Assembly: GCF_026460885.1 (NCBI RefSeq)
Contig: NZ_JAOVZW010000017.1
Location: 1 to 64,000 of the forward strand
Direction of reading: 5' to 3'
DNA: 64,000 nt
Source of the DNA: Chryseobacterium formosum
Lineage (GTDB): Bacteria > Bacteroidota > Bacteroidia > Flavobacteriales > Weeksellaceae
In this document: piece after piece, positions 25,585 to 34,405 of the stretch
How the letters are laid out: each line of letters starts with the position of its first letter
Position numbering within the stretch: the first letter of the stretch is position 1
Notes under the pieces: generated by a model
The model's input: the letters and a program-made list of their open reading frames with translations, nothing else
Database searches by the model: none
Told to the model about the DNA's origin: nothing
Program-made: the position numbers and the translations under genes

Positions 25585-26535
25585 TTAATATCTAAATCCT
25601 CTATGATTAATAAAGTTATCGAAGTTATAACCTAAACCAAGCATAAAGCTGTTTCCTCCGTAAGTCTGAATATCAGACATTCCAAGGTTGTAAGTAGCAC
25701 CAATCATAAATTTGTTGAATCTTACTTTTACAATTGGAGAGATGCTTAATTGCTGATTGTCAAATCTGTTTTGAACTCCTCTATAGCTTACTCCGAAAGA
25801 GAAAGCGTTGATATCGTTTGAGAACGTAGCCATAAGGTTTAAGTCCATCATTCTCGTTGAGTTTGTATTCAGGTTAATTAAAGCTGAAGGTGTAATTGCG
25901 ATGTTGTCTGCAATTTTCCAGTCGTATCCTAAGTTTAAGAAGAATTTGATTGGAGATGGTTCGTAATTGTTTACGATAGATTCGTCATTACTTAATGCGA
26001 TATCATTCACAGAAACTCCCCCGAATAAACCTCTGTACGTTGCAGCTAAACCGAAGTTAGCATACGCCATAAAGATGTTGCTTTCGTTTCCTTGCAACAA
26101 TGGATCGTAACCGTCTTCAGTATTAATTTTAGAATAGTCAAAATTCATATTGTAGAAGTTCACACTTGTACCAAAAGAAAACTGATCTTGTCTTTCTCCC
26201 TCACTGCTTAGTGGGATAAAATAAGATGCTCCTGCTGTAATACCTCCTGCTGAAATAGGACCGTTGCTATCTCTAAAAACGGAAATACCCGCTCCAACTC
26301 TGTCAAAAATATTCGCGTTGATCCCCACAGATTGTACGTTGGGAGACTCGCTGAATTTTGAAAATTGTTGTTGATAGTTTAAGTTAAGTTGTACGTAGTC
26401 CGTTTTACCGTATTGAGCAGGGTTGAACAGGAACTCACCATCCAAAAGATATTGTTGATAGTATGGTAGTGATTCTTGTGCTTTGTATGCATTCGACAAA
26501 AGAGCTAAACATACGATAGCATATAGTTTTCTCAT
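25585..26535 (-). CDS. PorP/SprF-family type IX secretion membrane protein
   Basis: Taken from the ATG at 26535 (MRKLYAIV) it has 316 residues; the longer frame begins with a TTG and overlaps the leader. A signal ends near KAQ. The mature protein begins with the family pattern YYQQYLLDGEFLFNPAQYG and is a row of amphipathic strands (NLNYQQQFSKF, FSFGVSYRGVQNRF, FMLGLGYNFDNF), giving an outer-membrane barrel. PorP/SprF proteins anchor T9SS cargo or assist gliding adhesin export. Here it is without a nearby adhesin. A TATATTTG box lies 23 bp upstream. Confidence 0.9.
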   Translation of the reverse strand: MRKLYAIVCLALLSNAYKAQESLPYYQQYLLDGEFLFNPAQYGKTDYVQLNLNYQQQFSKFSESPNVQSVGINANIFDRVGAGISVFRDSNGPISAGGITAGASYFIPLSSEGERQDQFSFGTSVNFYNMNFDYSKINTEDGYDPLLQGNESNIFMAYANFGLAATYRGLFGGVSVNDIALSNDESIVNNYEPSPIKFFLNLGYDWKIADNIAITPSALINLNTNSTRMMDLNLMATFSNDINAFSFGVSYRGVQNRFDNQQLSISPIVKVRFNKFMIGATYNLGMSDIQTYGGNSFMLGLGYNFDNFINHRGFRY

Positions 26536-26558
26536 AACAAATCTTGATTTCAATTCAA

Positions 26559-26566
26559 CAAATATA
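26559..26566 (-). promoter_or_regulatory. -7 box TATATTTG for porP
   Basis: Exact TAnnTTTG match on the minus strand 23 bp before the preferred porP ATG. It supports the shorter start and shows porP can be transcribed apart from rluD. Confidence 0.5.
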
Positions 26567-26586
26567 AAAAAAATCTCAATATATTT

Positions 26587-27660
26587 TTAGTTTTCTAAAT
26601 AATTTCTCCATTTTTTTACAGCATCCGCCATATCTGGAGGCATTGGGCTCTCAAAATACAATTCCTTTTTGGTAGTTGGGTGTATAAATCCTAAAGTATG
26701 GGCATGAAGAGCATGTCTGGGTAAAATTTCAAACACATTTTTTATAAACTGCTTATACTTAGGTAGATTAACTCCCCGAAGTGCGACACTACCCTCATAT
26801 CTTTCATCATTAAACAAAGTATGACCGATATGTTTGAAGTGTGCTCGAATTTGGTGCGTTCTTCCTGTTTCAAGCTTACATTCTACCCAAGTCATATATT
26901 TAAATCGTTCCAAAACCTTAAAATGCGTTACAGCATGCTTACCTTGACTTCCGTCGACATAGGTATACATCTGCATTCTATTTTTCGGATGTCTTCCTAT
27001 ATGCCCCGTAATAGTTCCCTCATCGTCTTTTACATTCCCCCAAACAAAAGCCCAATACAAACGCTTGGTTTTTCTTTCGAAAAATTGCTTTGCAAGGAAA
27101 CTTAAAGCATATTCATTTTTAGCAATCACTAAAAGCCCGGAAGTATCTTTATCAATCCTGTGAACCAATCCTACTCTATCTAAATCTGATTTTGCACCAT
27201 TTTTTTGAAAATGAAAAGCCAAAGCATTCACTAAAGTTCCGTCCCAGTTTCCGAATCCCGGGTGAACAACCATTCCAGGATTTTTATCAACGACAACCAA
27301 ATCATCGTCTTCATAAACAATATTGATAGGAATATCTTGTGGAATGATAACATTTGTGCGAGGAGGACGAGTTAATAAAACAGAAACCTGATCATTGGGT
27401 TTAACTCTATAGTTTTGCTTTACAGGAGCACCATTTACGATAACATTTCCTGCACGACAAGTCTGTGAAATTTTATTTCTCGAAGAATTCTGTCTAAAAT
27501 TGAATAAAAACTTATCTATTCTTAAAGGTTCCTGTTTAGGATCCACAGTAATGTTCAGATGTTCATAAAGTCCTTTATTCTCATCATCAATATCGATATC
27601 AACATTGATATTACTATCTAAAAATTCTTCGTCTAAAAAATCGTCGTTATCTTCTGTCAT
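26587..27660 (-). CDS. RluA/RluD-family 23S rRNA pseudouridine synthase
   Basis: This 357-residue cytosolic enzyme has an acidic lead-in, an S4 RNA-binding domain at about 45-105 (LRIDKFLFNFRQNSSRNKIS), and the catalytic domain with GLVHRIDKDTSGLLVIAKN holding the active Asp and GRTHQIRAHFKHIGH. It isomerises uridines in structured RNA; RluD-type enzymes act on helix 69 of 23S rRNA. It is 70 bp after the PASTA gene with a hairpin between. Confidence 0.92.
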   Translation of the reverse strand: MTEDNDDFLDEEFLDSNINVDIDIDDENKGLYEHLNITVDPKQEPLRIDKFLFNFRQNSSRNKISQTCRAGNVIVNGAPVKQNYRVKPNDQVSVLLTRPPRTNVIIPQDIPINIVYEDDDLVVVDKNPGMVVHPGFGNWDGTLVNALAFHFQKNGAKSDLDRVGLVHRIDKDTSGLLVIAKNEYALSFLAKQFFERKTKRLYWAFVWGNVKDDEGTITGHIGRHPKNRMQMYTYVDGSQGKHAVTHFKVLERFKYMTWVECKLETGRTHQIRAHFKHIGHTLFNDERYEGSVALRGVNLPKYKQFIKNVFEILPRHALHAHTLGFIHPTTKKELYFESPMPPDMADAVKKWRNYLEN

Positions 27661-27678
27661 TGCTTTATTTTATATAAA

Positions 27679-27709
27679 AGGCTTCAACATAATTAAAGTT
27701 GAAGCCTTA
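27679..27709 (-). terminator. hairpin between PASTA gene and rluD-like gene
   Basis: AAGGCTTCAAC and GTTGAAGCCTT pair around a 9-base loop. The minus-strand tail is TTTTATATAAAA, so this is a weak terminator or a partial read-through point. Confidence 0.65.
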
Positions 27710-27729
27710 TTTTATATTTTAATTAAAAA

Positions 27730-28767
27730 TTAATTTATAATCATCTTTTTAGCTTTAGGCTTATCGGATGTTGAAGTTGTAGCTGGTTTTGGTTTATCTG
27801 CTGAAGTCGTCGGTTTCGATGAACCTGAACTTACATTTGATTTTACAGCATCCGTTTTTGGAACCTCTTTCTTAGGTGGGCTCACTGGAGCCGGAGTTGC
27901 ATCAATAACGGGTGCATCCTGAAAATTCGGAACTTCATCATATCTTACCGGAGGTAAAGTAGTATCAACCTTCATACGGTAGGTAGAATTAAGTATTTCA
28001 ATTTTACCGCGTAATTCTGCCGGTGTTTTTTTACTTGCCCAAAGGTCGATCTGCATTCCCTGATCTCGCGAATCTCCTGCTGCCGGATCCTGATAATAAA
28101 CAATATCCGAATCATCATTTCCTCCGTCTTCAAAATCTACAAGACCGACTTCAAAAAGATTTCTTGCAATAAGAGCTTTTGCATCTTTTACCGTTAAACC
28201 AACAACGTTCGGAATAGAAATATTTCGCATAGGACCAGATCCTACAACAACATCGATTACTGAGAATCTCGGGATTTTAGTTCCCGGTTTTATTGAATTT
28301 CCTTTAAATAAAATTCTTAAAACCGCATCTTTCTGAATACTCGGTTCATAAATAGTATCGTTAACCTTCAAGCCTACCTGTTCCAATCTCTGGAAAGCCA
28401 ATCCTGAATATTTATTGATAACATCCGGAACCGCAACCGGAGCCCAGCTTTTAGGATTCACCATCAACTGAATAGCTCTTCCGTCTTTTACACGAGAACC
28501 AGGAGAAGGATAAACTTTCAAAACTTGAAGCGGTCTGTATTTAGGATTATAAGCTGCACTGTCAACTTCATAGTCGAGTCCTGCATCTTCTAATATTTTC
28601 ACAGCGTCATGAACTGATTTATTGATAACATTCGGAACAGGAATTTCCTGACCATGATTGGTATGATACTCCAACCAACGGAAAGTAAGCCACACCAATC
28701 CTACAAAAATACCGATGGCTACTAACAAATTGACTAAAACTTTCCAATTCAAAAGCGATTTAAACAT
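27730..28767 (-). CDS. membrane-anchored triple-PASTA protein
   Basis: This 345-residue protein has one N-terminal membrane helix (VLVNLLVAIGIFVGLVWLTF, about 10-29). Three PASTA domains follow: IPVPNVINKSVHDAVKIL, AVPDVINKYSGLAFQRL and ISIPNVVGLTVKDAKAL. A Pro/Ser/Thr/Lys-rich tail of about 60 residues closes it. PASTA domains bind peptidoglycan fragments or beta-lactams in Ser/Thr kinases and PBPs of Gram-positives. In Bacteroidota they occur without a kinase, as here. It diverges from ddl and leads the rluD-porP-hemW-murI set, so a cell-wall role is likely. Confidence 0.88.
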   Translation of the reverse strand: MFKSLLNWKVLVNLLVAIGIFVGLVWLTFRWLEYHTNHGQEIPVPNVINKSVHDAVKILEDAGLDYEVDSAAYNPKYRPLQVLKVYPSPGSRVKDGRAIQLMVNPKSWAPVAVPDVINKYSGLAFQRLEQVGLKVNDTIYEPSIQKDAVLRILFKGNSIKPGTKIPRFSVIDVVVGSGPMRNISIPNVVGLTVKDAKALIARNLFEVGLVDFEDGGNDDSDIVYYQDPAAGDSRDQGMQIDLWASKKTPAELRGKIEILNSTYRMKVDTTLPPVRYDEVPNFQDAPVIDATPAPVSPPKKEVPKTDAVKSNVSSGSSKPTTSADKPKPATTSTSDKPKAKKMIIN

Positions 28768-28793
28768 ACTTTAAAATCCTTTAATAATAACGA

Positions 28794-28801
28794 CAAAGAT
28801 A
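28794..28801 (-). promoter_or_regulatory. -7 box TATCTTTG for the PASTA gene
   Basis: Exact TAnnTTTG match on the minus strand 26 bp before the ATG, in the intergenic region shared with the divergent ddl. No clear -33 element. Confidence 0.5.
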
Positions 28802-28921
28802 ATTAATAATTTTATATTGAAGTTTTTATTTAGCAGATTTCAATTTTGCATTCAAAAAATCTGAAATTCATATATTTCAAGATATAAAATGTTTAAATTT
28901 GCCTTACTTGATAATATAGAT

Positions 28922-29911
28922 ATGAGCAAAAAGCACGTTGCCGTAGTTATGGGAGGCTATTCTGACGAATACAAAGTTTCTCTGAAAAGCGGTCAATTAA
29001 TATATGATTCCTTAGACAGAGATCTTTATCATGTCTATAAAGTAGTGATTCTGAAAGATGAATGGTACTTTTTAGATGAAAATGAAAACAAAAAACCAAT
29101 TAACAAAGGTGATTTTTCGGTTACTTTAGACAATAATGAAGTATTAAAATTCGATGCTTGTTTCAATATCATTCATGGAACTCCGGGTGAAAACGGAATT
29201 CTTCAGGCTTATTGGGATGCTATCGGGCAAAAATATACAGGTTGTGATTTTTATCAAAGTGCTTTAACATTCAATAAAAAAGATACTTTAGCCGTTCTTT
29301 CAAAATACGGAATTCCTTCGGCAAAAAGTGTTTATTTAAGAAAAGGAGAAGAAATTAATGTAGATGAAATTATCGAAAACTTAAATCTTCCTGTTTTTGT
29401 AAAACCTAATCAGTCAGGTTCTTCATTAGGAATTTCCAAAGTGAAAGAAAGATCTGAGCTGATTGCTGCAACCGAAATTGCTTTTAAAGAAGATGATGAA
29501 ATTTTAATTGAAAGTTTCCTCAACGGAATGGAAGTTTCTGTGGGAGTCATTGATTTTAAAGATGAAACGATCGTTTTAGGAATTACAGAAATTGTTCCTA
29601 AAAATGAGTTTTTCGATTATGAAGCTAAATATGAAGGAGCTTCAGAAGAAATTACTCCCGCAAGAATTGATGCGGAAACAACAAAAAGAGTGGAAGAAAT
29701 AGCAAAAAGAGCCTACAATTCTCTCGGAATGAGCGGTTTTTCAAGAAGTGAATTTATTTTAATGGATGGAATTCCTTATATGCTTGAAATGAATACCAAC
29801 CCTGGATTTTCTCCCGCAAGTATTCTTCCTCAACAGGCAAAAACCTACGGAATTTCCATTAAAGATCTTTGTGGAAATGAGGTTGAGAAGGCTTTACAAA
29901 AAGGAAACTAG
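28922..29911 (+). CDS. ddl: D-alanine--D-alanine ligase
   Basis: This cytosolic ATP-grasp enzyme joins two D-alanines for the peptidoglycan stem. From the ATG at 28922 (MSKKHVAVVMGGYSDE) it has 329 residues, the normal length; a further 11 codons upstream are open but begin in the leader. FNIIHGTPGENG binds the first substrate, KPNQSGSSLGISKV the ATP, and EMNTNPGF the metals. It is followed by coaD. Its stop codon lies inside a short tandem repeat. Confidence 0.95.
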   Translation: MSKKHVAVVMGGYSDEYKVSLKSGQLIYDSLDRDLYHVYKVVILKDEWYFLDENENKKPINKGDFSVTLDNNEVLKFDACFNIIHGTPGENGILQAYWDAIGQKYTGCDFYQSALTFNKKDTLAVLSKYGIPSAKSVYLRKGEEINVDEIIENLNLPVFVKPNQSGSSLGISKVKERSELIAATEIAFKEDDEILIESFLNGMEVSVGVIDFKDETIVLGITEIVPKNEFFDYEAKYEGASEEITPARIDAETTKRVEEIAKRAYNSLGMSGFSRSEFILMDGIPYMLEMNTNPGFSPASILPQQAKTYGISIKDLCGNEVEKALQKGN

Positions 29912-29934
29912 ATATTAGAGGTTAGATATTAGAG
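29909..29934 (+). repeat. two-copy 14-bp tandem repeat
   Basis: TAGATATTAGAG occurs at 29909-29920 and 29923-29934, a period of 14 bp. The ddl stop codon TAG is the first three bases. A run of AACTCATAA-type repeats follows to 29975. Confidence 0.6.
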
Positions 29935-29984
29935 TAAAAACAAACTCATAATTAATAACTCATAACTTATAACTTTATTTGCGC

Positions 29985-30452
29985 ATGAAAATTGCTGTTT
30001 TTCCGGGGTCTTTTGACCCAATTACTTTAGGACATTACGATATTATTGAGAGAGCTGCGGCACTTTTCGACAAAGTGATTATCGCTATCGGGCAAAATTC
30101 TCAAAAAAAATATATGTTTCCTTTAGAAAAAAGGATAGAGTTCATACAAAACTCAGTAGCCGAATTTCCTAATGTGGAAGTTGATCATTTTGAAGGCTTA
30201 ACGGTAGATTATTGTTTTGAAAAAAATGCTCAGTTCATTCTCAGAGGTCTTAGAAATCCTGCCGATTTTGAGTTTGAAAAAGCAATTGCACATACCAACC
30301 GAACTTTAGCTCATAAAAAACTGGAAACAGTTTTCTTATTGACTTCATCAGGAAAATCATTCATCAGCAGCAGTATTGTAAGAGAAATCATCAATCACGG
30401 AGGAGAGTATGAACTTTTGGTTCCAGAATCAGTAAGAGTGGAAAAAAAATAA
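29985..30452 (+). CDS. coaD: pantetheine-phosphate adenylyltransferase
   Basis: It transfers AMP from ATP to 4'-phosphopantetheine, the fourth step of coenzyme A synthesis. The ATG at 29985 (MKIAVFPGSFDP) gives 155 residues; an in-frame TTG two codons earlier is less likely. TLGHYDII holds the nucleotidyltransferase HxGH-type motif (TxGH form), LRGLRNPADFEFE the phosphopantetheine loop, and ISSSIVRE the ISSxxxR signature. It lies 73 bp after ddl. Confidence 0.95.
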   Translation: MKIAVFPGSFDPITLGHYDIIERAAALFDKVIIAIGQNSQKKYMFPLEKRIEFIQNSVAEFPNVEVDHFEGLTVDYCFEKNAQFILRGLRNPADFEFEKAIAHTNRTLAHKKLETVFLLTSSGKSFISSSIVREIINHGGEYELLVPESVRVEKK

Positions 30453-30492
30453 ATGATAAATGATAAGAGATTAATGATTTTAGACATTCAAT

Positions 30493-30520
30493 CGACTATC
30501 ATTTATCGACTATCATTTAT
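30493..30520 (+). repeat. two-copy 14-bp tandem repeat
   Basis: CGACTATCATTTAT is repeated exactly at 30493-30506 and 30507-30520. The region before it (30453-30475) has the complementary-looking ATGATAAATGATAA, so a hairpin is possible. It lies between coaD and the TRIC gene. Confidence 0.65.
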
Positions 30521-30525
30521 CAGAA

Positions 30526-31158
30526 ATGCACGAACAAATCAATTTTGCAATAGAAGTTCTCGGCACGATATCATTTTCGATGTCGGGAAGTTTTGCGGCA
30601 ATGCAGAAAAGATTAGATCCGTTTGGCGTTTTAATTATTGCTTTCGTCACATCAGTTGGTGGCGGAACTGTGCGAGATTTACTGTTGGGAATTCCTGTTT
30701 TTTGGATGCATGATCTTTTGATGTGCGGTTTGATTTTGGCAACAAGTGTTTTTTCAATGGTTTTTAAATCTATTGAGAAAAACTTTAAGGTAACTTTATT
30801 TATTTTCGACAGTTTCGGATTGGGGTTATTTACGATAATCGGTGTTCAGAAAGGATTAAATGTAGATATTCATCCACTAATTTGTATAGGATTAGGAACG
30901 ATTACCGGTTGTTTCGGAGGAATTATCCGGGATATTTTACTGAATAGAATTCCTCTAATTTTCAGGAAAGAAATTTACGCAAGTGCTTGTATTATTGGTG
31001 GTGCAACATTTTTATTATTGACCACTTTCACCAGTCTTTCTTATACAATTATTCAGATTTTTACGATTTTACTAATTGTTACTATCAGAACTTTGGCTGT
31101 AAAATACCATTGGCAAATGCCTAAATTTTATGGTTATGAGCAGAACTCTGAAATGTAA
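30526..31158 (+). CDS. TRIC-type cation channel (UPF0126)
   Basis: This 210-residue inner-membrane protein has seven predicted helices and two internal repeats. Each repeat has the family signature: VTSVGGGTVRDLLLGIPVFW (first) and TGCFGGIIRDILLNRIPLIF (second). Bacterial homologues form trimeric monovalent-cation channels. Other frames in the same stretch are spurious. It may be transcribed from coaD or alone. Confidence 0.9.
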   Translation: MHEQINFAIEVLGTISFSMSGSFAAMQKRLDPFGVLIIAFVTSVGGGTVRDLLLGIPVFWMHDLLMCGLILATSVFSMVFKSIEKNFKVTLFIFDSFGLGLFTIIGVQKGLNVDIHPLICIGLGTITGCFGGIIRDILLNRIPLIFRKEIYASACIIGGATFLLLTTFTSLSYTIIQIFTILLIVTIRTLAVKYHWQMPKFYGYEQNSEM

Positions 31159-31224
31159 TTAACCACTAATAAGCTTATTTTAATAATTATTTGCTATATT
31201 TAGGCAACTAAAATTATCAAGCTT

Positions 31225-32067
31225 ATGAAAAACTCTACTTTTTTTTACATTTTGCTCATTTGCTTCTTAGGGATAACTCCTACAAATGCACAACAGCAAA
31301 TAACAATCGGAACAGGAACTGCTTCATGGTATTACTCACCAATTACAAGATTATTTGAAAATGGAGCCAGCGAAACAATTTATGACGCTTCAGAGATTGG
31401 AGGTATAGGAACAATAAATTCTATAGGATGGAATATCGTCAGTAGTGCTTATGCGACAACCACGGGGAATGTATCTATTTATATGAAGATGTCTACTCAA
31501 AGTGCAATTTCTACTCCCACAAGCATAACGGGTTATACATTAGTTTATTCCGGAAATGTTAACAATGACGTTTTAGGATGGCAAAACATTGCACTTACAA
31601 CTCCTTTTCAGTATAATGATTCTACAAAAAATTTAGTCGTTTTAGTTGTACATGCTTCAGGAAATTACACATTATCTCCTCCGAATTACTCTTATTCTAA
31701 TGCAGCTAATAAATCATCATATTATTACAGTATTTCTAATGCATGGAATGATACCCGAGCAATGATAAGCACTCCAAACAGAGCTAATATCAGATTAAAT
31801 TTTGCTAGTTTAAGTACTGTAGAAATTGATGGAAAAACATCTCTAAAGTATTATCCAAATCCTGTAAAGAACATTTTTAATGTTTCAGGAAATCAAACTA
31901 TTTCTTCTTTAGATTTTTACAATTTAGCCGGACAAAATGTTTTAAGTCAGAAATTTGATAATAAAGAAATTTCTATAGATTTATCAAGGTTAACAGCAGG
32001 AAATTATATTGCTAGAGTTAATTATAAAGACGGCTCTTCAAAAACTATTAAAGTTGTGAAACAATAA
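31225..32067 (+). CDS. secreted protein with T9SS type A sorting domain
   Basis: This 280-residue protein has a signal peptide ending near TNAQ. The body (about 24-205) is beta-rich with repeated Ser/Thr/Tyr segments (IGTGTASWYYSPITRLFENG, YTLVYSGNVNNDVLGWQNIA). The C-terminal 80 residues are a type A sorting domain: LKYYPNPVKN, LDFYNLAGQNVLS, then LTAGNYIARVNYKDG and KTIKVVKQ at the end. It is therefore a type IX secretion cargo, bound to the cell surface or released. The body fold is not recognised. A terminator follows. Confidence 0.85.
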   Translation: MKNSTFFYILLICFLGITPTNAQQQITIGTGTASWYYSPITRLFENGASETIYDASEIGGIGTINSIGWNIVSSAYATTTGNVSIYMKMSTQSAISTPTSITGYTLVYSGNVNNDVLGWQNIALTTPFQYNDSTKNLVVLVVHASGNYTLSPPNYSYSNAANKSSYYYSISNAWNDTRAMISTPNRANIRLNFASLSTVEIDGKTSLKYYPNPVKNIFNVSGNQTISSLDFYNLAGQNVLSQKFDNKEISIDLSRLTAGNYIARVNYKDGSSKTIKVVKQ

Positions 32068-32090
32068 AACCCGTTTATTTTAACATAAAA

Positions 32091-32130
32091 AAATGGCAGA
32101 AAAAATTATTTTCTGCCATTTCTATTTTTT
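32091..32130. terminator. bidirectional terminator
   Basis: Arms AAATGGCAGAAAA (32091-32103) and TTTTCTGCCATTT (32109-32121), with a T tract, lie between convergent genes. Confidence 0.85.
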
Positions 32131-32141
32131 TAATATTATTT

Positions 32142-32708
32142 CTAAAACTTCCCTCTATTTCTCATATTAGGATTATGCATATGCTTTTGCATTGTAGGCA
32201 TTTTCAACTGATCTTTCAACATTTTGATTTGATCTGCCATCATTCCTGCAGAATCTAATCTTTTTGCTTCTTCCAATAGTTTTTGTCCTTCCTGTCTTTT
32301 TCCTTTAGAAATTGCACCTGCAGCAAGATTCAATGTTGCCATTGCACGGTCATGTTTCATATTTAAACCATAGTCCAAAGCTTTTTTCATCAAAGGTTCT
32401 ACTTTCGTAGGGTGATCTTGAGCCAAAACCAAACCTTGAAGATAATGGTAATATCCGTACTGGTTTTTGTGAAGTTCTGTTTTATAATCTTTAATATTAT
32501 TCAGAAATTTTGACGCTTTTACCATATCTTGTTTTCTCAGCTGCCAAAAAGCCAAAAGAATATTTTCGTTCTTAATAAATAAGAAAATGGGTAATGCAGC
32601 TAAAAGAAAAACCACGATTCCCCAGCCTAAATTTCTTGTGAAAATCATCATGTAAAGACCTCCAAGAATCAGAAGTGCCGCAACTATGATTTTTATGTAT
32701 TTGTTCAT
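32142..32708 (-). CDS. membrane protein with helical-repeat tail
   Basis: This 188-residue protein has two N-terminal membrane helices (IIVAALLILGGLYMMIF and WGIVVFLLAALPIFLFI). A soluble helical part of about 120 residues follows that looks like TPR-type pairs: YYHYLQGLVLAQDHPTKVEP, then DRAMATLNLAAGAISKGKRQ. The tail is Met/His/Asn-rich. A form common in Chryseobacterium; function unknown. It may be a scaffold on the inner membrane. Confidence 0.65.
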   Translation of the reverse strand: MNKYIKIIVAALLILGGLYMMIFTRNLGWGIVVFLLAALPIFLFIKNENILLAFWQLRKQDMVKASKFLNNIKDYKTELHKNQYGYYHYLQGLVLAQDHPTKVEPLMKKALDYGLNMKHDRAMATLNLAAGAISKGKRQEGQKLLEEAKRLDSAGMMADQIKMLKDQLKMPTMQKHMHNPNMRNRGKF

Positions 32709-32798
32709 TATTAAATTTTAGAAGTGCAAAGGTAATAAATTTGGTTGAAATTTGATGGTGAAAGGTTGATTGTTAAAACTTTCTTCATATAAATTTCC

Positions 32799-33293
32799 CT
32801 ATTTACTTTCAACTTTCTCGTAAGTCTGAAAACAAAAATCATATTGATTTTTCACATCTTTTTCATGACAGATTTCTGAAGTCAATTTCCAAAATTTCGG
32901 GTTGATTTTAGGAAAATAAGTATCAGCTTCAAGATTTGCTTTTACCAAGGTTACCTCAAGTTTATCTACAATTTCCATTGTTTGTTCGTAGATGTTTCCA
33001 CCACCGATGATGAAGATATTTTCATCAATTTTTTTGGCAAACTTCACAGCTTCTTTAATGCTTCCTACAATTAAAATCCCCTCCTGAAACCAGTTTTTCT
33101 TTCTTGAAACAACAATATTGGTTCGGTTTGGAAGCGCTTTCCCAATACTTTCATAGGTTTTTCTTCCCATAATGATCGGGTGTCCCGAAGTAAGGTCTTT
33201 AAAATGTTTTAAATCTTTCGGAAGATGCCACAGCAACTGGTTATCAGAACCAATTTCATTTTTTTCTCCCATTGCCACCACAATTGTTGTCAT
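32799..33293 (-). CDS. folA: dihydrofolate reductase
   Basis: It reduces dihydrofolate to tetrahydrofolate with NADPH, in the cytosol, the trimethoprim target. The 164-residue protein has NEIGSDNQLLWHLPKDLKHF with the catalytic acid in helix B, HPIIMGRKTYESIG, and IIGGGNIYEQ for NADPH binding. Its chain length is normal. It is transcribed alone, 90 bp before the TPR-type gene. Confidence 0.95.
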   Translation of the reverse strand: MTTIVVAMGEKNEIGSDNQLLWHLPKDLKHFKDLTSGHPIIMGRKTYESIGKALPNRTNIVVSRKKNWFQEGILIVGSIKEAVKFAKKIDENIFIIGGGNIYEQTMEIVDKLEVTLVKANLEADTYFPKINPKFWKLTSEICHEKDVKNQYDFCFQTYEKVESK

Positions 33294-33328
33294 TCAATAA
33301 ATTTTCTGCAAAATTAGCACTTAATTTG

Positions 33329-33336
33329 TATATTTG
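33329..33336 (+). promoter_or_regulatory. -7 box TATATTTG for the lemA operon
   Basis: Exact TAnnTTTG match 33 bp upstream of the lemA ATG. The folA gene diverges from the same region. Confidence 0.5.
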
Positions 33337-33368
33337 AGTAGCACAAAAAACATTAAAAATTTTAAACT

Positions 33369-33977
33369 ATGAAAAATAAAGGTTGCATGAGCGCCGGAAC
33401 AATCGGCATTGCTCTCGTAATAATTGTAGCAGTGTTATTCTTTTGGGGAAAAAGCGGTTACAACAGCTTTGTTGACCAGGAACAAACCGTTGATGCAAAA
33501 TGGTCTAACGTACAAACCGTTTATCAAAAAAGAGCCAACTTAATTCCGAATCTGGAAAGAACTGTAAAATCATACTCAAAATTTGAACAGGAAACTTTGA
33601 CGAAAGTTGTTGAAGCACGTTCAAAAGCAACTTCTATCAACATCAACCCTTCTAATTTAACGGAAGAAGATATGGCTAAATTTCAGGCTGCACAAAACGA
33701 ACTTTCCGGATCTTTAAGCAGATTAATGGCGGTTGTAGAATCTTATCCGAATTTAAAAGCTGATCAACAATATATTAATTTCCAAAGAGAATATATTGCC
33801 ATCGAAAACAGCATCAGAACAGAAACTGTTTATTACAACAACGCCGCAAGAGACTATAACGTTTCGATAAAGCAGTTCCCAAATAATATTTTGGCAAACT
33901 TTACCAATTTTAAAGAAAAACCTTTATTTAAAGCACAAGCAGGAGCTGAAAATGCACCAAGCGTATTTACAGAATAA
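33369..33977 (+). CDS. LemA-family protein
   Basis: This 202-residue protein has one N-terminal membrane helix (IGIALVIIVAVLFFWG) and the family helical bundle: NSFVDQEQTVDAKWSNVQTV, YQKRANLIPNLERTVKSYS, then YNNAARDYNVSIKQFPNNIL. LemA proteins have a periplasm-facing coiled bundle and are nearly always next to TPM proteins, as here. The next gene shares one base with its stop. Exact function is not settled in the family; a membrane-stress role is often proposed. Confidence 0.9.
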   Translation: MKNKGCMSAGTIGIALVIIVAVLFFWGKSGYNSFVDQEQTVDAKWSNVQTVYQKRANLIPNLERTVKSYSKFEQETLTKVVEARSKATSININPSNLTEEDMAKFQAAQNELSGSLSRLMAVVESYPNLKADQQYINFQREYIAIENSIRTETVYYNNAARDYNVSIKQFPNNILANFTNFKEKPLFKAQAGAENAPSVFTE

Positions 33978-34405
33978 TGAGCCGTTTCCTTACAAATCAG
34001 CAGATAGATTCTTTGGTGGGGGCTATTCAATCGGCAGAGCAACATTCTACCGGAGAAATTCGTGTACATATAGATTCTTCTACAAATTCTAAAACTGCAG
34101 AAACTGCTTTTGAAGTATTTAAAGAATTATGTAAAGATAAAACCGCAGAAAAAAATGCGGTTTTATTTCATGTTAATTTTGAAAATAAATATCTTACTAT
34201 CATTGGCGATACAGGAATTCATGCGAAAGTACATCAATCGTATTGGGATCACCTGCATGATTACATCACTTCAGAATTTGCAAAAGGTCATTTTTATCAG
34301 GCTTTAAAAAGCGGAATTCTTGAAACAGGTTTAGAACTAAAAAAACACTTTCCCGTAAAAGGAGAAAATCACAACGAATTACCCAATGAGATTACATTCT
34401 CTTAA
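33977..34405 (+). CDS. TPM-domain protein (short, cytosolic form)
   Basis: This 142-residue protein has a TPM domain (PF04536 type) through most of its length: STGEIRVHIDSS, then KNAVLFHVNFENKYLTIIGD and YWDHLHDYITSEFAKGHF. It has no signal peptide or membrane helix. Its ATG shares a base with the lemA stop, and it overlaps the next gene by 20 bp, so the three are one operon. TPM domains may act as acid phosphatases or in photosystem repair in plants; here the role is unknown. Confidence 0.86.
   Translation: MSRFLTNQQIDSLVGAIQSAEQHSTGEIRVHIDSSTNSKTAETAFEVFKELCKDKTAEKNAVLFHVNFENKYLTIIGDTGIHAKVHQSYWDHLHDYITSEFAKGHFYQALKSGILETGLELKKHFPVKGENHNELPNEITFS

Noticed and set aside
30453..30713. Open frame from 30453 before the TRIC gene
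   Set aside because: It runs through the 14-bp tandem repeat and into the TRIC gene out of frame; only the TRIC frame has the family motifs.
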